From assembly GCA_902836505.1 (NCBI GenBank), contig CADFQU010000082.1:1-5271 (forward strand): a stretch of 5,271 nt of DNA. The letters run 5' to 3'. The stretch is from Streptococcaceae bacterium (GTDB lineage: Bacteria > Bacillota > Bacilli > Lactobacillales > Streptococcaceae). The notes below the pieces were generated by a model, which did no database searches, had not been told where the DNA came from, and saw only the letters and a program-made list of their open reading frames with translations. Positions within the stretch are counted from its first letter, which is position 1; every line of letters begins with the position of its first letter. This document shows, piece by piece, positions 1 to 4,896 of the stretch. A program made the position numbers and the translations under genes.

Positions 1-62
1 AGAGCAGTCATCAGACATAGAACTGAATTTAACCTATTTATAAATGACCCTAGATCATCTTT

Positions 63-76
63 ATGCAACGTTCAAG
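63..76. promoter_or_regulatory. Degenerate MalR/CcpA-like half-operator
   Basis: An AACGTT core (67-72) sits exactly 13 bp from the core of the better site at 76-89. The flanks are poor (GC before the core, CA after it). It is listed because the same 13-bp pairing of cores occurs on the malX side (305-310 and 318-323). It may be a weak second operator in the leader of the divergent transcript, or a chance AACGTT. Confidence 0.3.
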
Positions 77-89
77 GAAAACGTTTGCG
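76..89. promoter_or_regulatory. MalR operator / cre-like site for the divergent promoter
   Basis: GGAAAACGTTTGCG matches the pneumococcal MalR operator as I recall it, CGCAAACGTTTGCG, at 12 of 14 positions; the right half-site is perfect. The central CG is typical of LacI/GalR-family operators. It lies just downstream of the predicted - strand start (about 92), where a bound repressor would block initiation or early elongation. CcpA could also bind, though the fit to TGWAANCGNTNWCA is poorer than for the two best malX-side sites. Confidence 0.65.
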
Positions 90-98
90 TTATTATCC

Positions 99-127
99 AT
101 TATAAAGTAATCCTGTGGTTTATGCAA
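99..127 (-). promoter_or_regulatory. Divergent sigma-A promoter, probably PM (malQ/malP direction)
   Basis: Read on the - strand, TTGCAT (127 to 122) is followed after 17 bp by a perfect TATAAT (104 to 99). The -35 is weak (3 of 6), the -10 is ideal and the spacing is optimal. Transcription would begin near position 92 and run out of the left edge of the window. An AACGTT palindrome centred at 82.5 then lies about 10 nt downstream of the start and a second core at 69.5 about 23 nt downstream, as expected for a repressor-controlled promoter. By analogy with S. pneumoniae the target would be the malQ (malM)-malP operon, which cannot be confirmed here. Confidence 0.6.
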
Positions 128-175
128 GAGGTTTCCTAAACTTTTATGATTTTTCTGCAGGTTAACCCTATGCCT

Positions 176-204
176 AGTGTATCCCTTTCTCATTTTCTTG
201 TCAA
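176..204 (-). promoter_or_regulatory. Possible second divergent promoter
   Basis: On the - strand a perfect TTGACA (204 to 199) stands 17 bp from TACACT (181 to 176, 4 of 6 matches to TATAAT). A transcript would start near 169 and continue through the TATAAT promoter at 99-127 toward the left edge. No AACGTT palindrome lies within about 60 bp, so if active it might be less tightly repressed. The evidence is consensus matching only, and A+T-rich DNA produces such matches by chance. Confidence 0.3.
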
Positions 205-228
205 CTATTTGTGTGTATAATAGAAGAT

Positions 229-250
229 AAAAAAATTTTTAAAAATTTTT
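229..250 (+). promoter_or_regulatory. Phased A/T tracts upstream of the malX -35 (bent DNA or UP element)
   Basis: Seven A, five T, five A and five T follow one another without interruption, so the An-Tn units repeat every 10 bp, close to one helical turn. In-phase AnTn tracts are known to produce intrinsic curvature. The stretch lies about 46-67 bp upstream of the predicted malX start, where A/T-rich UP elements contact the RNA polymerase alpha subunits, and 11 bp from the -35. Either role would strengthen the promoter. It also separates the divergent promoters and could help DNA loop between operators. Confidence 0.5.
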
Positions 251-260
251 GTACAAATAC

Positions 261-289
261 TTGCAAACGTTTTCTCCCTGTGATATACT
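261..289 (+). promoter_or_regulatory. malX promoter (PX)
   Basis: TTGCAA (261-266, 4 of 6) and TATACT (284-289, 5 of 6) are separated by 17 bp. TG at 281-282 followed by one base before the hexamer gives an extended -10. The predicted start is G296, which leaves a leader of about 70 nt before malX. One palindrome covers the -35 (262-275) and two lie immediately downstream of the start (301-327), so repressor binding and polymerase binding are mutually exclusive here. The promoter should serve malX-malC-malD, with possible read-through into malA-malR. Confidence 0.8.
262..275. promoter_or_regulatory. MalR/CcpA operator overlapping the malX -35
   Basis: TGCAAACGTTTTCT fits the CcpA cre consensus TGWAANCGNTNWCA at 12 of 14 positions and keeps the GCAAACGTTT heart of the MalR operator. 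It covers most of the -35 hexamer (261-266), so occupancy would directly exclude RNA polymerase. The similarity to both consensus sequences means MalR and CcpA may compete for it; sequence alone does not say which dominates. Confidence 0.6.
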
Positions 290-300
290 ATTCGTGTTAA

Positions 301-314
301 GGAAAACGTTTGTC
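301..314. promoter_or_regulatory. MalR-like operator in the malX leader, first of a pair
   Basis: GGAAAACGTTTGTC matches the MalR operator consensus at 10 of 14 positions, with the central AAACGTTTG intact. Its centre is about 12 nt downstream of the predicted malX start. It abuts the next palindrome with core-to-core spacing of 13 bp, and its first 12 bases are identical to those of the site at 76-89, which supports a shared regulator for both promoters. Confidence 0.6.
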
Positions 315-326
315 TAAAACGTTTTC
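302..326 (+). promoter_or_regulatory. Leader hairpin formed by the paired operators
   Basis: GAAAACGTTT (302-311) and AAACGTTTTC (317-326) are perfect reverse complements separated by a 5-nt loop. The two palindromic operators therefore also form a 10-bp hairpin beginning about 6 nt from the predicted 5' end of the malX mRNA. A 5'-terminal stem-loop can protect mRNA from decay, which would suit an abundant binding-protein transcript. No U-tract follows, so it is not a terminator. A function at RNA level is inference; the structure may simply follow from the operator pair. Confidence 0.45.
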
Positions 327-327
327 A
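314..327. promoter_or_regulatory. CcpA cre-like operator in the malX leader, second of a pair
   Basis: CTAAAACGTTTTCA matches the cre consensus TGWAANCGNTNWCA at 12 of 14 positions, missing only the first two bases, and AAAACGTTTT is a perfect 10-bp palindrome. It lies about 25 nt downstream of the predicted start, a typical roadblock position for CcpA. MalR could also bind. Confidence 0.55.
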
Positions 328-352
328 ACTAATAATCTTATTTTTATTCTTT

Positions 353-358
353 AGGAGG
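353..358 (+). promoter_or_regulatory. Strong malX ribosome binding site
   Basis: AGGAGG ends 8 nt before the malX ATG. It is the longest Shine-Dalgarno match among the five genes and fixes the malX start. It agrees with the high output expected of a binding protein compared with its permease. Confidence 0.85.
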
Positions 359-366
359 AATAAATC

Positions 367-1623
367 ATGAAACGCACAATTCTTCGAAGCGCTGCTGTAC
401 TTGGTACAGTCGGATTCGCATCACTTCTTTTGGTAGCTTGTGGAGGCAAAAAAGAAGATTCTTCTTCTGCTAAAAACGAGTTAACTGTCTACGTCGATAA
501 TGGTTACAAATCTTACATGGAAGAAGCTGCGAAAGCTTTTGAAAAAGAAAGTGGTACAAAAGTAAACATCAAGACTGGCGACGCTCTTGGTGGTTTGGAC
601 AAATTGTCTCTTGACAACCAATCTGGTAAAGCTCCAGACGTTATGATGGCACCATACGACCGCGTAGGTGGTCTTGGTAACGACGGTCAATTGGCTGAAG
701 TTACATTGAACAAAGACAGCAAGACTGACAAAACAACTGAATCACTTGTAACAAACGGTGGTAAAGTGTATGGAGCACCAGCAGTTATCGAAACATTGGT
801 TCTTTACTACAACAAAGACCTCCTACAAGAAGCTCCAAAAACATTTGGTGAACTTGAAGAATTAGCAAAAGACAGCAAGTATGACTTCGCTGGTGAAGAA
901 GGTAAAAACACTGCCTTCCTTGCTGACTGGACAAACTTCTACTATGCATATGGACTCCTTTCAGGTAACGGTGGATATGTCTTCGGTAAAAATGGTACAG
1001 ATCCAAAAGACGTAGGTTTGAACAACCAAGGTGCCATCGACGGTATCGAATACGCGAAAACTTGGTACGCTAAATGGCCTAAAGGATTGCAAGACACTAA
1101 AGGTGCTGCAAACTTCATCCAAACTCAATTCCAAGAAGGTAAGACAGCTGCCATCATCGATGGACCATGGAAAGCATCTTCATTGAAAGAAGCTAAAGTA
1201 AATTATGGTGTAGCAACTATCCCTACCCTTCCAAACGGTAAAGCATACTCTGCCTTCGGTGGTGGTAAAGCTTGGGTCATCCCTGCAGGTGCTAACAACC
1301 CTGAAGCAGCTCAAAAATTTGTTGACTTCTTGACTTCAACTGATCAACAAAAAGCCTTCTACGATAAGACTAACGAAGTGCCAGCTAACACAGAAGCTCG
1401 TGAATACGCTGTTGGTAAAAACGATGAGTTGACAACTGCCGTTGTTAAACAGTTTGAAAATGCTCAACCAATGCCAAACATCTCTGAAATGAGTACTGTT
1501 TGGGATCCAGCTGCAACTATGCTCTTCGACGCTGTAAGTGGTAAGAAATCTGCTAAAGATGCTGCTGACGATGCTGTTAAATTGATCAAAGAAACTATCG
1601 AACAAAAATTCGGTGGCAAGTAA
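367..1623 (+). CDS. malX: Maltose/maltodextrin ABC transporter, substrate-binding lipoprotein MalX
   Basis: Family 1 extracellular solute-binding protein that captures maltose and maltodextrins at the outer face of the membrane and delivers them to MalC-MalD. The N-terminus has basic residues, a hydrophobic stretch and a lipobox LVAC with the lipidated cysteine at residue 25, followed by a Ser-rich linker. Motifs shared with E. coli maltose-binding protein are visible: APYDRVGGLGNDGQLAEV near 95-112, YGAPAVIETLVLYYNKDLL near 135-153, AAIIDGPWKA near 261-270, FGGGKAWVIPAG near 297-308, and MPNISEMSTVWDPA near 369-382 close to the C-terminus. The length of 418 residues is normal. It is first in the operon, has the best Shine-Dalgarno and shows a codon choice (GGT, AAC, GAC, CCA) typical of highly expressed streptococcal genes. 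In sequence it closely resembles pneumococcal MalX as I remember it, with many scattered differences. Ligand length preference cannot be read from sequence. Confidence 0.96.
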   Translation: MKRTILRSAAVLGTVGFASLLLVACGGKKEDSSSAKNELTVYVDNGYKSYMEEAAKAFEKESGTKVNIKTGDALGGLDKLSLDNQSGKAPDVMMAPYDRVGGLGNDGQLAEVTLNKDSKTDKTTESLVTNGGKVYGAPAVIETLVLYYNKDLLQEAPKTFGELEELAKDSKYDFAGEEGKNTAFLADWTNFYYAYGLLSGNGGYVFGKNGTDPKDVGLNNQGAIDGIEYAKTWYAKWPKGLQDTKGAANFIQTQFQEGKTAAIIDGPWKASSLKEAKVNYGVATIPTLPNGKAYSAFGGGKAWVIPAGANNPEAAQKFVDFLTSTDQQKAFYDKTNEVPANTEAREYAVGKNDELTTAVVKQFENAQPMPNISEMSTVWDPAATMLFDAVSGKKSAKDAADDAVKLIKETIEQKFGGK

Positions 1624-1634
1624 AACAGTTCCCA

Positions 1635-1661
1635 AGGGGCTGGGAATCTTTCCCAGCCTTT
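1635..1661 (+). terminator. malX-malC intergenic hairpin, leaky terminator or mRNA 3' stabiliser
   Basis: GGCTGGGAA (1638-1646) and TTCCCAGCC (1650-1658) form a perfect 9-bp stem with a 3-nt loop. Two G-U pairs and one A-U pair can extend it to 1635-1661. Only three T follow before CGCTG, so full termination is unlikely. A stable hairpin between a binding-protein gene and its permease genes is a common way to make more binding protein than permease, by partial termination or by blocking 3' decay of the upstream message. E. coli malE-malF uses a repetitive palindromic (REP) sequence in this position. Confidence 0.6.
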
Positions 1662-1704
1662 CGCTGTGATGTGGCCTCTGGTTGCTCACATATAAGGAGT
1701 CGAT

Positions 1705-3000
1705 ATGGAAACAAAACAAAATCCAAAAAAGGCAATGGGGTTATCCCTCATTCCTGGCTTGGGACAAATCTATAACAAACAGAAAGCAAAAGGATACATC
1801 TTTCTCGGTGTAACGATTGTCTTTCTCGCTTACTTTTTCGGGCTTGGTTTGGGGGAATTGTCCAAACTCATCACCCTCGGTACCGTCCGTGGGCAAGATA
1901 ACTCTCTTTTTATCTTAATCCGTGGTGCCTTCCACTTAATTATCACAGTCGTTTATTTGATGTTCTACGCTCTGAATATCAAAGATGCGGGTACTGTAGC
2001 CAAGCGAATTAATAATGGCATTCGAGTACCGATGACCTTAAAAGAGATGGTGAATGCTATCTATGAAAATGGCTTCCCATATCTTTTGATCATCCCTTCT
2101 TATATTGCCATGACCTTTGCAATCATCTTCCCCGTTTTGGTTACCCTGATGATTGCCTTTACCAACTACGACTTTAAGCATACAGCTCGCTTTACACTCC
2201 TTGATTGGATCGGACTTCAAAACTTCACCAACATGTGGACTTTGAGTACCTTCCGTTCTGCCTTTACATCTGTATTGGGCTGGACCTTGATCTGGGCCTT
2301 GGCAGCTTCAACACTTCAAATCGTTCTTGGTATCTTGACAGCCATTATTTCTAACCAACCATTCATTAAAGGAAAACGCATCTTCGGTGTCATCTTCCTT
2401 CTTCCATGGGCGGTTCCTGCCTTCATCACTATCTTGACCTTCTCAAACATGTTCAACGATAGTATCGGGGCCATCAATGCGCAAGTCATTCCTCTATTTG
2501 CGAAGATTTTCCCATTCTTAGATGGGGTTCTCATTCCTTGGAAAACGGATCCTACCTGGACAAAAATTGCTTTGATTATGATGCAAGGTTGGCTCGGCTT
2601 CCCTTACATTTACGTCTTGACACTCGGAATCTTGCAATCTATTCCAAACGATCTTTATGAAGCAGCCTACATTGATGGGGCGAATGCTTGGCAAAAATTC
2701 CGCAACATTACCTTCCCAATGATATTGGCTGTTGCGGCACCAACACTCATTAGCCAATATACCTTCAACTTTAACAACTTCTCCATTATCTACCTCTTTA
2801 ACGATGGTGGACCTGGATCTGTTGGAGGAAATGCTGGTTCGACAGATATCTTGATTTCTTGGATTTATAAATTGACAACGAACTCATCACCTCAATACTC
2901 AATGGCTGCTGCGGTTACGTTGATTATCTCTCTGATCGTGATCTCGATCTCGATGATTGCCTTCAAGAAACTGCACGCATTTGATATGGAGGATGTGTAA
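1705..3000 (+). CDS. malC: Maltodextrin ABC transporter permease MalC (MalF-type)
   Basis: One of the two channel-forming subunits of the maltodextrin importer, equivalent to E. coli MalF. Hydrophobic segments at about 31-50, 68-91, 125-152, 186-213, 225-249, 287-309, 340-357 and 400-418 suggest eight membrane helices. The ABC-permease EAA loop, which docks on the ATPase, is clear at 319-338 (E319-A-A, D324-G325, ending F-P338). The N-terminus has a short [18 protein letters not shown] motif before the first helix, seen in Gram-positive MalF homologues, and the large periplasmic loop of E. coli MalF is missing. The 431-residue length is as expected. AGGAG at 1695-1699 precedes the ATG by 5 nt. 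It follows malX after 81 nt and ends 1 nt before malD. Confidence 0.95.
   Translation: METKQNPKKAMGLSLIPGLGQIYNKQKAKGYIFLGVTIVFLAYFFGLGLGELSKLITLGTVRGQDNSLFILIRGAFHLIITVVYLMFYALNIKDAGTVAKRINNGIRVPMTLKEMVNAIYENGFPYLLIIPSYIAMTFAIIFPVLVTLMIAFTNYDFKHTARFTLLDWIGLQNFTNMWTLSTFRSAFTSVLGWTLIWALAASTLQIVLGILTAIISNQPFIKGKRIFGVIFLLPWAVPAFITILTFSNMFNDSIGAINAQVIPLFAKIFPFLDGVLIPWKTDPTWTKIALIMMQGWLGFPYIYVLTLGILQSIPNDLYEAAYIDGANAWQKFRNITFPMILAVAAPTLISQYTFNFNNFSIIYLFNDGGPGSVGGNAGSTDILISWIYKLTTNSSPQYSMAAAVTLIISLIVISISMIAFKKLHAFDMEDV
2988..2992 (+). promoter_or_regulatory. malD ribosome binding site that decides its start
   Basis: GGAGG inside the last codons of malC lies 9 nt before the ATG at 3002. An in-frame ATG at 2957 exists, but it would add 15 residues (Cys, His and Trp rich) that do not resemble a MalG N-terminus and would overlap malC by 44 nt. 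The start at 3002 gives the usual MKN...-type beginning and translational coupling to malC. Confidence 0.8.
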
Positions 3001-3001
3001 A

Positions 3002-3844
3002 ATGAAAAATTCAGTTCAATTTAAACGCCGCCTTAATCATTTCTTGACTTACCTCTACTTGGTTGTCCTTTCCATCATCATCATCTATCCCTTGTTGATC
3101 ACGGTTCTTTCAGCCTTCAAAACTGGTAACGTCAGTGCCTTTACACTTGATTTCAGTGGCAGTCTCAGCTTTGATAACTTCCAAAAACTCTTTACGGATA
3201 CCCTCTATGGCACTTGGTATCTCAACACCTTGATTATCGCCATTATTACCATGGTTGCTCAAACATCCATCATTACCTTGGCAGGGTATGCCTACAGCCG
3301 CTACAACTTCTTGGCTCGTAAGCAAAGTTTGGTCTTCTTCTTGATTATCCAAATGGTCCCTACCATGGCTGCTTTGACTGCCTTCTTCGTTATGGCCTTG
3401 ATGTTGAACGCCTTGAACCACAGTTGGTTCCTGATCTTCCTCTATGTCGGTGGAGGAATTCCAATGAACGCTTGGTTGATGAAGGGTTACTTCGATACAG
3501 TCCCAATTTCACTTGATGAATCTGCAAAATTGGATGGCGCTGGACACTTCCGTCGCTTCTGGCAAATCGTCCTTCCATTGGTTCGCCCAATGATTGCGGT
3601 CCAAGCTCTCTGGGCCTTCATGGGACCTTTTGGAGACTACATCTTGTCTAAATTCTTGCTTCGCGATGAAATCAATTATACGGTAGCTGTTGGTCTTCAG
3701 ACCTTTATCAGCGACCAAAAAAATCAAAAGATTGCCTTCTTTGCGGCAGGTGCGATTCTGATTGCAGTCCCAATCTGTGTGCTCTTCTTCTTCCTTCAAA
3801 AGAACTTTGTTTCAGGCTTGACAGCTGGTGGGGATAAAGGATAA
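3002..3844 (+). CDS. malD: Maltodextrin ABC transporter permease MalD (MalG-type)
   Basis: Second channel subunit, equivalent to E. coli MalG, which pairs with MalC. The protein has 280 residues with six likely membrane helices, at about 14-36, 74-98, 109-134, 141-160, 195-215 and 245-266. The EAA loop spans 173-192 (E173-S-A, D178-G179, ending L-P192), with Ser in the second position. The C-terminus [10 protein letters not shown] matches the conserved MalG tail (GLTAGG.KG), which reaches toward the ATPase dimer. The start at 3002 is one base after the malC stop, so translation is probably coupled. It is the last gene of the malX-malC-malD transport unit; a 228-nt gap with a long palindrome follows. 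No ATPase gene accompanies it. Confidence 0.95.
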   Translation: MKNSVQFKRRLNHFLTYLYLVVLSIIIIYPLLITVLSAFKTGNVSAFTLDFSGSLSFDNFQKLFTDTLYGTWYLNTLIIAIITMVAQTSIITLAGYAYSRYNFLARKQSLVFFLIIQMVPTMAALTAFFVMALMLNALNHSWFLIFLYVGGGIPMNAWLMKGYFDTVPISLDESAKLDGAGHFRRFWQIVLPLVRPMIAVQALWAFMGPFGDYILSKFLLRDEINYTVAVGLQTFISDQKNQKIAFFAAGAILIAVPICVLFFFLQKNFVSGLTAGGDKG

Positions 3845-3916
3845 AATAAACTTTTCTATAACCTTCCAGCAATGGTGAAAAGAACGAAATTTTCTCTCGC
3901 GCTTTTCTCCCAGTCA

Positions 3917-4025
3917 CATAAATTTTATCTTTAAGGAAAGGATGGGAGTGGGACAAGGATAGCAAGTTGATTGATTTGCTACCGGTCTCTCTCCCATCTT
4001 TGGTTAAGGATAAAATCTTGTTATG
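3917..4025. repeat. 109-nt imperfect palindrome between malD and malA
   Basis: The arms pair over almost their whole length. From outside in: CATAA 3917-3921 with TTATG 4021-4025; ATTTTATCTTTAA 3922-3934 with TTAAGGATAAAAT 4004-4016 (one G-U); 3938-3948 with 3991-4001 (11 pairs around GATGGGAG/CTCCCATC, one G-U); 3950-3954 with 3985-3989 (one G-U); GG with CC; and TAGCAA 3960-3965 with TTGCTA 3976-3981 around a 10-nt loop. That is about 42 pairs by hand count. It lacks a terminal U-tract, so a classical terminator is doubtful. The size, long inverted repeats and flanking TA dinucleotides (3919-3920, 4022-4023) recall the small non-coding elements of streptococci such as RUP (about 107 bp), but I cannot match it to a named family. 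It might also attenuate transcription from malD into malA-malR. Confidence 0.7.
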
Positions 4026-4060
4026 CTCTCCATACAAGGGAAATCCATCCCGGAGATTAG

Positions 4061-4065
4061 AAAGG
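4061..4065 (+). promoter_or_regulatory. Weak malA ribosome binding site
   Basis: AAAGG ends 7 nt before the ATG at 4073. It is a partial match compared with the sites of malX, malD and malR, which fits a modestly translated membrane protein. GGAG at 4052-4055 is too far upstream (17 nt) to be the main site. Confidence 0.5.
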
Positions 4066-4072
4066 TCTCTTC

Positions 4073-4885
4073 ATGCCCTATCCATTTAATTATTTTTCCA
4101 GCCTTTTTCAGGTAAGAAAAGCATTTGCCAACCGCAAACAACTCAACTGGTTCCAAATGATCTTTACCTCACTCTTTCTTCTATCCTTGACCCTGATTCC
4201 TGTTGCCGTTCAAAATGCGGAATTACAGACCTACCCCTTAACTACCTTTGTTAGCGATGTCTTTGATCCCTTAACAGAGGATGTTATGAAGGAATTGAAG
4301 GAAAACGGGGCCTTCTCTCAAGGAGAATTCACCTATCAAAACAATTCAAAAGTATTTGAAAACAAATCTGGTCAAGTCATTCTTGGCCAACACGAGGATG
4401 CTGAATACGGAGCAGCACTGACGCTTCATTTTGATAAGAAAGCCTTAATCATTCTCAAAGAAAAGAAAGAACTGGCTACGATTCCTTACCAAACCATCAA
4501 TCAAGAGAGTATTCAGGACAAAAAAGAACTCACTAAGGCCATTTCCAAAGATTGGTTCCAAGCCAATCGATTAGCAGTTAGTCTCTTCCTTGTCCTCTTC
4601 TCAGGTTTCTTATCTGCTGTTAATTTTGCCATTTTAGTATTTGGAGCTTCCTTCTTCCTCTTCTTGACACGGAAGTCACGTCTCTTCTCTCTCAAAACCT
4701 TCAAAGAGTGCTTCAATTTCACTCTCAACTGTCTTGGATTGCCTATTCTTGCGAGCGTCCTGATCAGTTTAGTATTCCACCAAGTCTTTACGACAACCAT
4801 CTTGATCCAAAATATCCTATTTGTCTTGTTCCTCGCACTTGCTTTCTATAAGACTCATTTCCGGGATCCAGATTACAAACCTTAG
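4073..4885 (+). CDS. malA: MalA, DUF1189-type membrane protein of unknown role in the maltodextrin locus
   Basis: The position between the permease genes and malR, the size (270 residues) and the overall layout match MalA of pneumococcus, a DUF1189-family membrane protein whose biochemical function is not known to me. A basic, aromatic N-terminus (FNYF...FQVRKAF..RKQ) is followed by a helix at about 27-47 and a soluble, charged region at 48-164. A long uncharged stretch follows at 167-198, which could be one long or two short helices, then helices at about 217-236 and 240-258. The soluble part is probably outside the cell if the N-terminus is cytoplasmic. There are no enzyme motifs. It should not be confused with glycosidases also called MalA. 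Its stop codon touches the malR Shine-Dalgarno, so the two are co-transcribed. Codon bias looks weaker than in malX. Confidence 0.85.
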   Translation: MPYPFNYFSSLFQVRKAFANRKQLNWFQMIFTSLFLLSLTLIPVAVQNAELQTYPLTTFVSDVFDPLTEDVMKELKENGAFSQGEFTYQNNSKVFENKSGQVILGQHEDAEYGAALTLHFDKKALIILKEKKELATIPYQTINQESIQDKKELTKAISKDWFQANRLAVSLFLVLFSGFLSAVNFAILVFGASFFLFLTRKSRLFSLKTFKECFNFTLNCLGLPILASVLISLVFHQVFTTTILIQNILFVLFLALAFYKTHFRDPDYKP

Positions 4886-4890
4886 GGAGG
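4885..4890 (+). promoter_or_regulatory. malR ribosome binding site touching the malA stop
   Basis: GGGAGG begins on the last base of the malA TAG and ends 6 nt before the malR ATG. The arrangement implies translational coupling and leaves no room for a separate malR promoter in the 11-nt gap, so malR expression depends on transcripts entering through malA. Confidence 0.8.
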
Positions 4891-4896
4891 TCCTTT

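Larger units (their letters stand above)
1..366. other. Non-coding divergent regulatory region upstream of malX
   Basis: No convincing gene lies in this stretch. It is A+T rich and holds a + strand promoter for malX near its right end, a - strand promoter near its left end, five AACGTT-centred palindromes at 67-72, 80-85, 266-271, 305-310 and 318-323, and phased A/T tracts at 229-250. In Streptococcus pneumoniae the malX region is divergent from malM (malQ, amylomaltase) and malP (phosphorylase). The - strand promoter suggests the same here, but the first codon of that gene is not visible: the two - strand ATGs within the first 20 bases have no Shine-Dalgarno sequence before them. Bases 128-198 contain nothing strong apart from a possible second - strand promoter. 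Confidence 0.85.

Noticed and set aside
1..18. Start of the divergent malQ (malM) gene at the left edge
   Set aside because: Two - strand ATGs occur (at 11-9 and 18-16), but neither has a Shine-Dalgarno sequence and the few codons visible do not resemble a MalQ N-terminus.
198..221. + strand promoter with TTGTCA and a perfect TATAAT
   Set aside because: The hexamers are only 12 bp apart, too close for sigma-A promoters, and the alternative -35 at correct spacing (TTTTCT) is poor. The promoter at 261-289 is much better.
1336..1719. 127-codon - strand reading frame across the malX end
   Set aside because: It is antisense to malX, spans the intergenic hairpin, has a composition that looks like a shadow of malX codons and resembles no known protein.
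2957..3001. Upstream ATG start for malD giving 15 extra residues
   Set aside because: It overlaps malC by 44 nt, the added residues do not fit the family, and GGAGG at 2988-2992 is correctly placed for the ATG at 3002.
3851..3882. Hairpin just after malD (CTTTTC with GAAAAG)
   Set aside because: Only six pairs plus ACC/GGT with a 4-nt bulge, no U-tract, and GAAAAG can pair equally well with CTTTTC at 3902-3907, so no single structure is supported.
4009..4016. Promoter for malA with -10 TAAAAT
   Set aside because: No acceptable -35 lies 16-18 bp upstream, and the sequence is explained by the palindrome arm.
3708..4037. 109-codon - strand reading frame across the malD end and following gap
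   Set aside because: It overlaps malD and the long palindrome, and its basic, low-complexity translation shows no domain.
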